Shown: piece by piece, positions 16,719 to 25,923 of the stretch
Numbering within the stretch: position 1 is the stretch's first letter
How the letters are laid out: every line of letters begins with the position of its first letter
From: Parabacteroides faecis
GTDB lineage: Bacteria > Bacteroidota > Bacteroidia > Bacteroidales > Tannerellaceae
Assembly: GCF_014647375.1 (NCBI RefSeq)
Contig: NZ_BMPB01000001.1
Span: 682,001-746,000, forward strand
Direction of reading: 5' to 3'
Length of the DNA: 64,000 nucleotides
Notes under the pieces: model-generated
Told to the model about the DNA's origin: nothing
Databases searched by the model: none
The model's input: only the letters and a program-made list of their open reading frames with translations
Position numbers and translations under genes: made by a program

Positions 16719-18596
16719 TTATCTTCCGAGCAGTACCAGCAGTATGTTGATGTCGCTCGGGGAAATGCCCGGGATACGGCTTGCCTGGGCAATCGTGTCC
16801 GGGTCTATCCGTGTTAGTTTTTGCCGCGCTTCCGTCGATAAAGACTGGATCGAATTGTAATCGAACTTGCCTTTGATATGAATATTTTCCAGGCGGTTTA
16901 TCTTGTCTGCGATGATCTGTTCGCGGCGGATATAACCGCTGTATTTAATCAGGATTTCTGCCGCTTCGATGATCTCTTCTTTGCGGGCAACAGATACTTT
17001 GTCCAACTCTGCACGGAATGCAGGAACAAGCTCGGCAATGTTCTCCAGTGTAACTTGCGGGCGAGGGATCAGGTCGATCAGTTTACAGCCGTGAGAGAGT
17101 GGGGTAGTTCCCAGATTCTCCAATCCCGAATTTATATATTGGGGCTTTACGGAATAGTTTTCTGCAAAGCTGATGATTGCATCCCGTTGCTCTCTTTTCT
17201 CCGTGAGCAGGTCGTAACGATCCTGTTTTGCCAATCCTATTTGATAGGACTTCTCTGTCAGTCGCATATCGGCATCGTCTTGCCGGAGCAGGATGCGGTA
17301 TTCGGCACGGGAGGTAAACATACGGTAAGGTTCGTCCACCCCTTTTGTGACGAGGTCGTCGATCAATACACCGATGTAGGCCTCGTCCCGGCCCAGGATG
17401 AAAGGCTCGCCGCCGTGACAATTGATGTGGGCGTTGATACCAGCCATGAGTCCTTGTCCGCCTGCTTCTTCATATCCGGTAGTCCCGTTAATCTGTCCGG
17501 CAAAGAACAGGTTGCGGATTTGTTTTGTCTCCAGGTTATGATGTAACTGTGTCGGGTCGAAAAAGTCGTACTCGATAGCATATCCCGGACGATAAATACG
17601 GATATCCCTGAATGCCGGGATGGCTTGCAGGGCTCGTAACTGGATATCGAGTGGGAGAGAAGAGGAGAAACCGTTCAGGTAATATTCCTGTGTCGTTTCA
17701 CCTTCCGGTTCTAAGAATAGCTGATGCTGGTTCTTATCGGCAAAAGTGACGATCTTCGTTTCGATACTTGGACAGTAACGCGGTCCGATACTCTGAATTT
17801 GTCCGTTGTATAACGGAGAGTCGGGGAGGCCTTCGCGCAAAATCTCGTGACAGGCTTCGTTGGTGAAAGTGGTCCAGCAACTGAGTTGTTTTAACGGGCG
17901 TGGTTGGAAATCGAGATAGGAGAACTTATGGAAATCGTTCTCTCCCGGTTGTTCACCCATTTCATCGAAGTGTACGCTCCGTCCGTCGATACGAACCGGG
18001 GTTCCGGTTTTCATCCGTTCCGATTTGATGCCTAAAGAAACCAACTGTTCCGTCAATCCGGTTGCAGCCGGTTCGGAGATGCGTCCGCCGCGTATTTGCG
18101 TCCGGCCGATATGCATCAAGCCGTTCAGGAAAGTACCGTTGGTCAGAACCACGCTCTTCGCACGAAATTCTACATTCATATTGGTTTTAACACCGCAAAC
18201 AGTGTCTCCGTCCAATATGATTTCCCGGACTGTATCCTGCCAGATATATAAATTCGGACGATTTTCCAGTATTCCCCGCCAGCAATCGATGAAGCGGGCA
18301 CGGTCGCTTTGTGAGCGCGGGCTCCACATGGCAGGACCTTTACTCCGGTTCAACATGCGGAACTGGATGGCTGTTTTGTCTGTAACAATACCCATATACC
18401 CTCCCAGCGCATCGATCTCACGAACAATCTGCCCTTTGGCGATACCGCCTACAGCCGGATTGCAACTCATCTGTGCAATCTTGTTCATATCCATTGTGAT
18501 AAGAAGCGTTTTTGAACCCAGGTTGGCGGCAGCTGCTGCGGCTTCACAGCCTGCATGACCGGCACCTACCACGATCACATCGTAATTGAAAGTCAT
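16719..18596 (-). CDS. mnmG: tRNA uridine-5-carboxymethylaminomethyl modification enzyme MnmG
   Basis: A FAD-dependent partner of MnmE that modifies U34 of certain tRNAs. It has the Rossmann motif GAGHAGCEAA at the N-terminus, NPAVGGIAKGQIVREIDALGG, a central FAD/NADH region (GTPVRIDGRS) and a C-terminal helical MnmE-binding domain ending in ISPSDINILLVLL. The start is placed at 18596 (MTFNYDVIVVG), as in the family, giving 625 residues. A longer in-frame start at 18656 would add 20 residues unlike any MnmG and would overlap the -7 element at 18623-18630. It is the first gene of the run down to deoC. Confidence 0.96.
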   Translation of the reverse strand: MTFNYDVIVVGAGHAGCEAAAAAANLGSKTLLITMDMNKIAQMSCNPAVGGIAKGQIVREIDALGGYMGIVTDKTAIQFRMLNRSKGPAMWSPRSQSDRARFIDCWRGILENRPNLYIWQDTVREIILDGDTVCGVKTNMNVEFRAKSVVLTNGTFLNGLMHIGRTQIRGGRISEPAATGLTEQLVSLGIKSERMKTGTPVRIDGRSVHFDEMGEQPGENDFHKFSYLDFQPRPLKQLSCWTTFTNEACHEILREGLPDSPLYNGQIQSIGPRYCPSIETKIVTFADKNQHQLFLEPEGETTQEYYLNGFSSSLPLDIQLRALQAIPAFRDIRIYRPGYAIEYDFFDPTQLHHNLETKQIRNLFFAGQINGTTGYEEAGGQGLMAGINAHINCHGGEPFILGRDEAYIGVLIDDLVTKGVDEPYRMFTSRAEYRILLRQDDADMRLTEKSYQIGLAKQDRYDLLTEKREQRDAIISFAENYSVKPQYINSGLENLGTTPLSHGCKLIDLIPRPQVTLENIAELVPAFRAELDKVSVARKEEIIEAAEILIKYSGYIRREQIIADKINRLENIHIKGKFDYNSIQSLSTEARQKLTRIDPDTIAQASRIPGISPSDINILLVLLGR

Positions 18597-18622
18597 TGTC
18601 GTAATTATCTTTGTTTCTTCTG

Positions 18623-18630
18623 CAAAGATA
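18623..18630 (-). promoter_or_regulatory. Predicted -7 element for mnmG
   Basis: Reads TATCTTTG on the minus strand and lies 27 bases upstream of the chosen mnmG start. It supports the shorter start because it falls inside the longer alternative. Confidence 0.5.
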
Positions 18631-18660
18631 GTCATACTCCGCCTTTTAGTCATCATCCCA

Positions 18661-18694
18661 AAGGATATTTTGCTTATGCTTTGTTTCGTTAAAG
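18661..18694 (+). repeat. 34-base repeat, copy 1 (shared with 23458-23491)
   Basis: This sequence matches 23458-23491 at 31 of 34 positions. Its core is the palindrome AAGGATA-7-TATGCTT, which is imperfect by one base here. In this copy the -33-like TTTG (18680-18683) is not followed by a recognisable -7 element. Confidence 0.65.
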
Positions 18695-18860
18695 ATTAGG
18701 CAAACCCGGCAGGATAGATCCCGGCATCGGCAGTCTTTGGCTTTTATGATGACTCTAACCGGATTATCATGTTTTTTATATAAGATAAAACTCTTAGAAG
18801 GCTATGCAGCATTTGGCAGTTCAAATACATCTTATTTACTGTAAGTCTAAAAAAAACGTT

Positions 18861-19520
18861 ATGAAAAAGTATGTACTTTTATTAGGGCTGTTGATACAGA
18901 CTGTGTCGCTTTGTGCCCAGGAGGCGTCGATCGGAAAATCGATGTTTTCCATCCATGCAGGACCTTCCTGGTATCTGGGAAAAATGATCGGGATCACAAG
19001 CAATTCCGACACCTATCGTAATGATCTGAGGAATGGGGTAGCCTGGGATGTCAATTACTATTTTTTAGGAGATAAATATATCTTCAATTCGTTTAAACTC
19101 TCTCCGGGGCTCATTTATCAGGGTGGTCGGTATAAGGGAACTCATGACGAAGGTTCTGACAAGATTCTGATGCATTATATCGCGCCTCAGATTGCTTTAT
19201 TTATGGTGAAGCAAAAATATAATCTCTCTTTGTCGACCGGCGTGGGGTATCAGTATTATAAAGATAAAAGCTTCGTGTACGATAAGCCCCGGGATGTGTC
19301 TATGAATAAGTTGGCATATAATCTTTCAGCCGGTGGTGAATATCTTCTCTCATCGCATGTGGGTATTTCTGCAAAACTGAACTGGATTGTCACGTCCTCC
19401 GAAAGTTATTCCGTCAAATATCACGGTCAGAAATGGCAGGTCGAATCGCCTGAATTGAATGGAGGCGGGGGCTGCTTCTCCCAATTATCCTTGTTGTTCG
19501 GTATGAATTTTCACTTTTAA
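18861..19520 (+). CDS. Outer-membrane beta-barrel protein
   Basis: A predicted small outer-membrane barrel of 219 residues. The signal peptide MKKYVLLLGLLIQTVSLCAQ is followed by alternating hydrophobic strands with many Tyr and Gly, and the chain ends in Phe (GMNFHF), as barrel proteins do. The start is placed at 18861 because it gives a clean signal peptide; the reading frame is open from 18804 but the extra 19 residues have no such feature. Function is unknown. A small lipoprotein gene follows 12 bases later, and a similar barrel lies at 24531. Confidence 0.8.
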   Translation: MKKYVLLLGLLIQTVSLCAQEASIGKSMFSIHAGPSWYLGKMIGITSNSDTYRNDLRNGVAWDVNYYFLGDKYIFNSFKLSPGLIYQGGRYKGTHDEGSDKILMHYIAPQIALFMVKQKYNLSLSTGVGYQYYKDKSFVYDKPRDVSMNKLAYNLSAGGEYLLSSHVGISAKLNWIVTSSESYSVKYHGQKWQVESPELNGGGGCFSQLSLLFGMNFHF

Positions 19521-19532
19521 TCAGAGACTGTT

Positions 19533-19955
19533 ATGAGACATATATTATTTATCTGTTTGTTGTTTTTTTGCGTAGCCTGTGAAGAAAATAAATCGGTCGA
19601 TCCGACGCTCATGCCCGAGACGACTACGACCGGGGAGAATACGTTAGGCTGCCTGATAGATGGCTGGGTGTATGTCAGTGGCCGGTGGAGTTTGCCGGCT
19701 GCCGAATATGCAAAACTGCAAGATAGTACCAGTATGACGATTTCGGCACAGGTCGGTTTCGACTCGTTTCTCCGTTTTACGATAGCCAACCCCAAACAGG
19801 GTGAAACACTTCCGTATACAAATGTGTCTTTTGATAATCAAAATATAGAGGATGGGAAAGTACACATTACCCGTATGTCTGACGGAATATTTAGCGGTAC
19901 TTTCGAAGGCGGGCGTATGACAAAGGGGCGTTTCGACCTGAAATATAAGGAGTGA
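19533..19955 (+). CDS. Small lipoprotein, DUF6252-like
   Basis: A 140-residue predicted lipoprotein. The signal peptide ends in the lipobox FCVAC, and acidic residues follow the cysteine (CEEN), which in Bacteroidetes favours export to the outer surface. The body has GCLIDGWVYVSGRW followed by short strands, resembling Bacteroidetes DUF6252 proteins; the family name is from memory and only moderately sure. It probably shares an operon with the barrel protein 12 bases upstream. Confidence 0.75.
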   Translation: MRHILFICLLFFCVACEENKSVDPTLMPETTTTGENTLGCLIDGWVYVSGRWSLPAAEYAKLQDSTSMTISAQVGFDSFLRFTIANPKQGETLPYTNVSFDNQNIEDGKVHITRMSDGIFSGTFEGGRMTKGRFDLKYKE

Positions 19956-19974
19956 ATGAATTTGGGCGAGGGGG

Positions 19975-20730
19975 TTATAGCTGTTTTAAAACTTCCATCA
20001 CATAGTTGCGCCGTTGCCGTGAAATGCTGATGGACGAACCGTCTTTCATACGGATATATCCTCCGTCGCTTTTGATGAAGCTTTTGATCTCATCCAGGTT
20101 GATCAGATGCGATTGGTGCACGCGCAGAAAATGATAGGGCGTCAGCAATTCGTCGAAGTCTTTCAATGTTTTGGAGACAATCAGTTTCTCTCCTGTCTTT
20201 AAATAGAAGGTCGTATAATTGCTTTCCGATTCGCAGCGGATGATGGAGCCGATCTCTACGAATTCTATTTTGTCGGCGACCGACAGCGCTATTTTCTTTT
20301 GTTTATCTATTGCCCGCGTGTTTTGAAGAAGGTTCTGCATCCGTTTGTTTTCCTGTTTTCGTAAGACGACCAGGACTGCTTTGTCTACGGCATGTGTCAG
20401 TTCTTCCGGGTCGATAGGCTTCAGTAAATAGTCGAGTGCACTGAAACGGATTGCCTGGATCGCATAGCTGTCGTAAGCGGTTACAAAAATCACCTCGAAA
20501 GGAATATCCGGAAGATTTTCGAGGAGGAAAAAACCGGTATCGTCACCCAGCCGGATATCCAGAAAAAGGATATCCGGTTTTACTTCGGGTAGGACGGTAC
20601 GAGCTTCCGTAACGGAACTGCAGATGGCCGATATACTGATCTGCGGGCAATAAGTCCCGATCATGCGGAGCAGGTTCTCGCGGTTCCCCTGCTCGTCATC
20701 TACAATTGCTGCGGTTATTTTCGTATCCAT
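19975..20730 (-). CDS. LytTR-family response regulator
   Basis: DNA-binding response regulator of 251 residues paired with the kinase gene just upstream. The receiver domain has the acidic pocket VDDE (residues 10-13) and the phosphorylation site Asp58 in LFLDIRLG. The C-terminal LytTR domain has the typical ESNYTTFYLKTGE and FLRVHQSHLINL segments. The start at 20730 (MDTKITAAIVDDE) fits the family; a start 13 codons upstream at 20769 would run into the kinase gene. Target genes are unknown; the flanking barrel and lipoprotein genes are candidates. Confidence 0.94.
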   Translation of the reverse strand: MDTKITAAIVDDEQGNRENLLRMIGTYCPQISISAICSSVTEARTVLPEVKPDILFLDIRLGDDTGFFLLENLPDIPFEVIFVTAYDSYAIQAIRFSALDYLLKPIDPEELTHAVDKAVLVVLRKQENKRMQNLLQNTRAIDKQKKIALSVADKIEFVEIGSIIRCESESNYTTFYLKTGEKLIVSKTLKDFDELLTPYHFLRVHQSHLINLDEIKSFIKSDGGYIRMKDGSSISISRQRRNYVMEVLKQL

Positions 20731-20738
20731 ATTTTGTC

Positions 20739-23348
20739 TTATAAAGGAATGGATAACCGGACATGGCAACCGGAAACAGCTTCTTTCTCCTGTCTGTTTT
20801 CGATCGTAACACCGATTTCCGTATTGTATAACGTTTTCAATATTTCAAATTCATTGGTGACGGCACGGATGCCGAAGCCTCCATTTGCGTCTGTATCTAG
20901 TCCGGGACCATCGTCAGTGATGTCGATTATCAATAACTGGTTTTGCAAAGATAATCGAATTATAATCTCTCCGGTACCGCGCGGAGCGATTCCGTGTTTA
21001 ACTGCATTTTCGATGAAGGGTTGTATCAGCATTCCCGGTATTTCGATCGTATCCGGCTGGATATTTTCGTCTACCGTCAGGGAGTAGGAGAAGGGGAAAC
21101 GCAGCTGTTCCAGTTTCAGATACAACTGTAGTTGTTCGATCTCGTCGGAGAGGGTAACCAGTTTCTTTTCGGATGTAGCCAGTACCTTTCGCAGTAAGCG
21201 GGAGAAGTCGATCAGATATTTATTCGCCTCCTGATTGGCTGAACGATTGATCAGATTCTGGATCGAACTGAGTGCGTTAAAGATGAAATGCGGGTTCATC
21301 TGGGAACGGATCGCACGCAACTCGAGTTCGCGGATACGGCGGCGGTTAAGTTCTTGCTTTTGTTTGTTTTTGGTTCGGAAATAGTAAATAAGACCGATGA
21401 TCGCAGCGAGTAAAAGCGCACCTATAACACCTTCTTTGAATCCTTTTATGAAATCGTTGAAGGACTTATCTTCTCTGTTCAGGTCTTTTTTAACTAAATC
21501 GATGATTGTGTCTATGTCAAAATCCCAGAGTCTCCGATAGAGAATAGTTCCGTCTTCGCGCATCAGAATGGTGAGTGGGTAGATACCCTTAGACTTTAAA
21601 TCTTGTACTTGCTGGCTGGGTATAACTTTGTATGGCTTTACCTTCTCAGCATTATGAGAGGAAAACTTTGAGTATAGTTCGAGTTGTATGGTGGAAGTTA
21701 GTCCTTCCGCTTCAATACGCTGTTTCAAGTCGAGTGCGTTTTGGAGATTATTGGCGGGAAGACCATCCCATGTCAATAGTTGTAACAGGATGTATTTCCG
21801 GTTGTTTCCTTTTGCCAGGTGCAGGCTGTCGGTTATAATCAGACCGGTTTCTTTAATATTCTTTCCGGCTTCAAAAGGTAACAGCTTATTGTATGTGTTT
21901 TTTAGATCGTTTGTCAGGCTGGTATCCGGGCAGGAACTGATAAAATCCTTGTAATCCGCTTCTAATTCGGATAGCATTTTTTCACCCATTAAAGCCTTTA
22001 GATTAACTTTGTTTACTTGATATTTTGGATAACCGGAAAGGATTTGTTTAGTTAATAGATAGTCTTCCTGTTGGGTTAATCCTTTCTGCTTGTTCAGATA
22101 TAGATTATCCGACTTGAGTTCCTGTTTTTTATAAATAGTATAGACATACAAAAAATAATTATAATTTGCTGCACCCTGTTTTTTTAGACTATATGCATAA
22201 TCGATGAGTGGACTAACAGATGTAAAGTAGGGAGCTTGCCAGTCGGGTAAGCCGCTTTTGCGCCAGACATCTTTGTCAGTGGTAAACATGCAACGCCGTA
22301 GGATTTCACTACCTTTAAAATACTCTTCCGAGAGTTCAAATACTCTTCGCCAATAGGGGTCCATCTTCTTGAAATCTTTCTCAAAGGCCGTTTGAAAAAG
22401 AGAATCGCGGGACTGAAATGCTTTTTTCTGATCGGCGGGAGAGGTACTGTAAAATTCAGAATTGTAGTAAGAGAATCGCATGAAGTTGTATTGAAGGTTA
22501 TTTTGTTCATTTCCTCGTCCTTCGTAATGGAAGGTATGTGTATTGGCATAAACTTCTTTATCCTGGACAATGGAATCTCCCGGAGTGAGCAGTAAGGTCA
22601 CTCGTTTTCCGACTTTGTATTCTGTCGGGTAGGGGATAAATATTTTTTTATGAATAGTCGAATCTCCGGATGCGTCGATATCGAAATCACAGCAGGTAAA
22701 TTCAGTATTCGGTGGAAGAGGGAAGGAGGCTTCGATAATCCGTGTATTCGGTACTGGGAAGTTAGGTACATCTTTTTTCCATCCGGTCAGGAGATTGTCG
22801 GCTGTTGGAATAACCAGCTTTTCCAGATCTAAAGAATCATGGACTGATACTTCTGTATAGGTAGATAATCCTTCCTGTCTTACTCCAAAAGGGATATATG
22901 CTTTTGAATAGGAGTAGAGTGAGTTCACTTTGTCGGATATGAGTGCTTTTCCACTTTTCCGATCGTATGTAGCATGTAAAATCTGTTTACCTGACACACT
23001 ATCTTTGAAGGCAAAATCTTGCTGGTAACGGCTGTCGAAATAATAAAAGCCTTGTTTCTTTTGGTCATTATGACAATCATACAGATTATCCAGCGTATAG
23101 TCAATAGAAATAGACTTATCCGTTCTGTCCGTCACTGTTGCCCGGATAATAACCCTTCGGATATTTTCCGCTCTCCAAGGAATCTCTTCTTTGATTCCCG
23201 GTGCCACATAAGGATAATAATTAACACATTCAAAAGTGAACCAATCCCCTTTTTTTAGAGAATCGCGACTGTAAGGAGTAAATGATTCCGCCCATCCGCT
23301 CCATGTCAGGCATAGGAATAGGAATAAAAATAAGAGTCTCGCTTTCAT
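20739..23348 (-). CDS. LytS/YehU-type sensor histidine kinase with large periplasmic region
   Basis: Sensor kinase of 869 residues. A signal peptide (1-20) is followed by an unusually large periplasmic part of about 615 residues, a single membrane helix (about 638-656), and a cytoplasmic His_kinase domain with phospho-acceptor His687 in NPHFIFNALSS and an ATPase domain (IENAVKHGI, DDGPGLD, GFGIRAV). The periplasmic part ends (about 510-630) in a stretch that looks like a thioredoxin fold without a CxxC pair (YILLQLLTWDGLPANN, then IYPLTILMREDGTILYR). The gene stops eight bases before the response regulator. A minus-strand TACTTTTG (23384-23391) is a likely -7 element. Confidence 0.9.
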   Translation of the reverse strand: MKARLLFLFLFLCLTWSGWAESFTPYSRDSLKKGDWFTFECVNYYPYVAPGIKEEIPWRAENIRRVIIRATVTDRTDKSISIDYTLDNLYDCHNDQKKQGFYYFDSRYQQDFAFKDSVSGKQILHATYDRKSGKALISDKVNSLYSYSKAYIPFGVRQEGLSTYTEVSVHDSLDLEKLVIPTADNLLTGWKKDVPNFPVPNTRIIEASFPLPPNTEFTCCDFDIDASGDSTIHKKIFIPYPTEYKVGKRVTLLLTPGDSIVQDKEVYANTHTFHYEGRGNEQNNLQYNFMRFSYYNSEFYSTSPADQKKAFQSRDSLFQTAFEKDFKKMDPYWRRVFELSEEYFKGSEILRRCMFTTDKDVWRKSGLPDWQAPYFTSVSPLIDYAYSLKKQGAANYNYFLYVYTIYKKQELKSDNLYLNKQKGLTQQEDYLLTKQILSGYPKYQVNKVNLKALMGEKMLSELEADYKDFISSCPDTSLTNDLKNTYNKLLPFEAGKNIKETGLIITDSLHLAKGNNRKYILLQLLTWDGLPANNLQNALDLKQRIEAEGLTSTIQLELYSKFSSHNAEKVKPYKVIPSQQVQDLKSKGIYPLTILMREDGTILYRRLWDFDIDTIIDLVKKDLNREDKSFNDFIKGFKEGVIGALLLAAIIGLIYYFRTKNKQKQELNRRRIRELELRAIRSQMNPHFIFNALSSIQNLINRSANQEANKYLIDFSRLLRKVLATSEKKLVTLSDEIEQLQLYLKLEQLRFPFSYSLTVDENIQPDTIEIPGMLIQPFIENAVKHGIAPRGTGEIIIRLSLQNQLLIIDITDDGPGLDTDANGGFGIRAVTNEFEILKTLYNTEIGVTIENRQEKEAVSGCHVRLSIPL

Positions 23349-23383
23349 AACTGTAAATTTAAATGAAAAATCCGATTACAGTT

Positions 23384-23391
23384 CAAAAGTA
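23384..23391 (-). promoter_or_regulatory. Predicted -7 element for the kinase/regulator operon
   Basis: Reads TACTTTTG on the minus strand, 35 bases upstream of the kinase start codon. Confidence 0.45.
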
Positions 23392-23457
23392 TAGGCGAAA
23401 GGCTTTCACCTGGTTGAAAAATGAGTGAATGGCGGGTTTGGGTGAGAATCTGTCACC

Positions 23458-23508
23458 AAGGATATTTTGCTTATCCTTTGTTTCATTAGAGGTTTTGTTG
23501 TATGTTTG
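23458..23508 (+). promoter_or_regulatory. Promoter with overlapping palindrome upstream of the DUF1016 remnant
   Basis: A full Bacteroidetes promoter is visible: TTTG (23477-23480), 20 bases, then TATGTTTG (23501-23508). A perfect palindrome, AAGGATA (23458-23464) and TATCCTT (23472-23478) around seven bases, overlaps the -33 element, as an autorepressor site would. The same 34-base block recurs at 18661-18694. Confidence 0.6.
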
Positions 23509-23542
23509 CAACATTGAAGTTTATTTTAACAATTCCGAGACT

Positions 23543-23959
23543 ATGAACAATTTAATTAAGGCAGACAAAGAGTATCAGCAATGGCTGATAGAACTCAAAC
23601 AGCGTATCAGACAAAGCCAGATCAAAGCGGCTTTAAGAGTAAACACAGAACTTCTTGAATTGTATTGGAGCATTGGCTCTGATATTGTTCGTAAACAATC
23701 CATTTCCAATTGGGGTGATAGCGTTATTGAACAACTAAGCGCTGACTTGCGTATCGCTTTTCCTGAGATGAAAGGTTTTTCAGCTCGTAATCTGTGGTAC
23801 ATGAAAAAGTGGTTTTTATTTTATTCTGGTAATGAAATAAAACTGCACCAACTTGGTGCAGAATTTCAACAACAGAAACTGCCACAACTTGTGGCAGAAA
23901 TACCATGGAGACATCATACAGAGATAATCACAAAATGTAAATCTGTAGATGAAGCGTAA
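23543..23959 (+). pseudogene. Truncated DUF1016 (YhcG-type) protein, N-terminal domain only
   Basis: A reading frame of 138 residues matching the N-terminal part of the DUF1016 family, which in full-length members (roughly 340-380 residues) is followed by a PD-(D/E)XK nuclease domain. Visible family features are LIELKQRIRQSQIKAALRVN, LELYWSIGSDI, FSARNLWYMKKWF and IPWRHHTEII. The frame stops right after KSVDEA, where the intact family continues, and the next gene begins six bases later on the other strand, so the nuclease domain was lost by deletion. Whether the stump is expressed is unknown; its promoter looks intact. Confidence 0.75.
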
Positions 23960-23965
23960 CAGCTT

Positions 23966-24379
23966 TTAGCTGGCAAGCATATTAAGTACCCCTTGATAAC
24001 ACATTTTTAGTGCCAGAATTAGGGATATTCCAAAAAGAGTTCCTCCTACAGTGAGCATCAATATGGCATTTGGCTCTCTCCCTGTAGAAAATTCACTATA
24101 TTCGGAAAGCAATGCCCCAATCATATACAGGGAAGCAAACGAAAGAAGAAAACCAAGTAATAGACTTATCCATCCTGTTCTTTGAAAAATTTGTTTGATC
24201 AGTAAGCCTATAGCAATCGTAAAAAACAAAGTAAGAACAAAAGTAAAGTTATCAAACTCTTTTATGATCAGATAACGAATCATGCTCCATGCAGGAATGG
24301 ACAAAATAATGATAAACCAAATTTCTGAAATTGAATGGATCATTTTACTGATTCGTGGATTTGATGCTAATGTGCTCAT
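23966..24379 (-). CDS. Small four-helix membrane protein of unknown function
   Basis: A 137-residue protein with four hydrophobic segments (about residues 22-40, 46-66, 70-93 and 108-130) and a short polar N-terminus. No motif is recognised. It has no signal peptide, so it is probably an inner-membrane protein. It is convergent with the DUF1016 remnant and AT-rich like its surroundings. Confidence 0.6.
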   Translation of the reverse strand: MSTLASNPRISKMIHSISEIWFIIILSIPAWSMIRYLIIKEFDNFTFVLTLFFTIAIGLLIKQIFQRTGWISLLLGFLLSFASLYMIGALLSEYSEFSTGREPNAILMLTVGGTLFGISLILALKMCYQGVLNMLAS

Positions 24380-24530
24380 AATAATATGTTTTTGAGTGAG
24401 TACTGTTTAATAAACGAAGTATTCACCGGTTTTATTGCTTTTATGACTTCATGTATTAAAAACTAAGTTCTCATGCAACATATTGATAATAGCTGGCATC
24501 TATATATTTAACAATGTTATTAGATATGTT

Positions 24531-25157
24531 ATGAAAAAGTTAGTACTCCTTTTATTTATTGCTCTTATCTCCATCCAGATATCCGCACAAGAGTTTCATT
24601 TTATTCCCCGTATCGGGTTTAACCTGGCTAATACCTATCCGGAAAGCTTTGCTGATATGCGTCCGGGAGTCAATGTCGGAGTTGCTGGGGAAATTCGTTT
24701 TTCCAAATTGTTTGCACTGGAACCAGGCATTTATTATTCCATGCAAGGACATCGGTATAAATATAAAGGAGAAACATCTAAATTGAATGTTGATTATTTA
24801 AATATACCTCTTCATGTAAAGTTTTATTTGTATAAAGGATTTCATATGTTTGCCGGGCCACAACTGGGAATTAATGTAAAAGCTAAAGCTGCGGATTTTC
24901 AATACGAATTGAATTATAAGCCTTCCGATACAAGAACTTTTTCGGGAGATATAAAAGACGACGTCCGAAATTGTGATTTGTCTTTCTCCATGGGAGCCGG
25001 TTATGCTTTTGATATGGGATTGGTTCTTTCTGCAAATTACAATTTAGGATGTACTTATCTTTACCGTGACTCACAATGTGCTCCCGGTAGTGTCTGCCTG
25101 TTCAAAGGGAAAGAACATAATGGAGTCATCCAGTTTAATGTCGGATGGCGTTTTTAG
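24531..25157 (+). CDS. Outer-membrane beta-barrel protein, PorT-like
   Basis: A 208-residue predicted outer-membrane barrel. The signal peptide MKKLVLLLFIALISIQISAQ is followed by the PorT-like opening FHFIPRIGFNLANTY, then GVAGEIRFSKLFALEPGIYYSMQG and NIPLHVKFY-like strands, ending in Phe (FNVGWRF). The start at 24531 is chosen for the signal peptide; an upstream Met at 24483 adds 16 residues without sense. It ends one base before the convergent PAP2 gene, and its function is unknown. Confidence 0.82.
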   Translation: MKKLVLLLFIALISIQISAQEFHFIPRIGFNLANTYPESFADMRPGVNVGVAGEIRFSKLFALEPGIYYSMQGHRYKYKGETSKLNVDYLNIPLHVKFYLYKGFHMFAGPQLGINVKAKAADFQYELNYKPSDTRTFSGDIKDDVRNCDLSFSMGAGYAFDMGLVLSANYNLGCTYLYRDSQCAPGSVCLFKGKEHNGVIQFNVGWRF

Positions 25158-25158
25158 A

Positions 25159-25923
25159 TTAAAACCGTATGGATAAAGCTGCTCCGAAAGCCTGGTTTTC
25201 GTGATCATAAAAAGGAGATGTTATTATCGTGGCTGATCTTTTTTTATTTAATCCGAATAGCCTTTTATTGACGGGTAAGAGCCAGTAACCTATACGGGCA
25301 CTCAGAATACCTATACCTGCCCCTGCTATGATATCGTTCAGCCAGTGTCTGTTGTTGTAAAGACGTAAAACAGCTACACTACTGGCTATAAGATACGCAC
25401 TGATTCCATATCCCGGACCGTATTCTATACGGACCAATTCGGCACCCATAAAGGCTGTGGCGGTATGTCCCGAAGGAAAAGAATTTTCAGCAGAGGAATC
25501 CGGTCGTTTCTCGTCTATGGCTAGTTTTGTTCCGTTTACCATTATGCCCATTGCGAGATAAGATGTAGCTGTAATGATCAGTCTTTCTTTGAATGAATGT
25601 TTGGATTTTACACCAATCAAGCCCAGACCAGCATAAGATATAACTGGCAGGTATTGTATGTAATCGTCCGCATGAAAGAAACGGTTCTTTCGCAGGTCGG
25701 TCATCTGATCTTTTACTGAGTGGTTGACCGATTGTAGGAAACCATTACAAACACCCCATGATCCCACCAGTATAAGAGATGCCGGAAGTATAAGTTGCTG
25801 TGGGCGGAATTGTATCGTTTTGTCGTAATAAGTGTTTGAGATAGTATCTTTAACTTCCCCTCCATTGGCCCATAGAACACCCGGAACAAAGAGAAGAAGA
25901 AACAACAATAGGCTTGTTTTCAT
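25159..25923 (-). CDS. PAP2-family phosphatase
   Basis: A 254-residue membrane-associated acid phosphatase, likely acting on undecaprenyl diphosphate, phosphatidyl or lipid A-type phosphate in the envelope. It has a signal peptide (1-19) and the three PAP2 motifs: KLAIDEKRP, FPSGHTA with the catalytic His, and the third motif in LRLYNNRHWLNDIIAG, where the usual first Ser is replaced by Leu but Arg, His and Asp are kept. Several hydrophobic segments surround them. The exact lipid substrate cannot be read from sequence. Confidence 0.88.
   Translation of the reverse strand: MKTSLLLFLLLFVPGVLWANGGEVKDTISNTYYDKTIQFRPQQLILPASLILVGSWGVCNGFLQSVNHSVKDQMTDLRKNRFFHADDYIQYLPVISYAGLGLIGVKSKHSFKERLIITATSYLAMGIMVNGTKLAIDEKRPDSSAENSFPSGHTATAFMGAELVRIEYGPGYGISAYLIASSVAVLRLYNNRHWLNDIIAGAGIGILSARIGYWLLPVNKRLFGLNKKRSATIITSPFYDHENQAFGAALSIRF

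Noticed and set aside
18597-18656. Longer N-terminus for MnmG
   Set aside because: The extra 20 residues do not resemble the family, and the -7 promoter element lies inside them.
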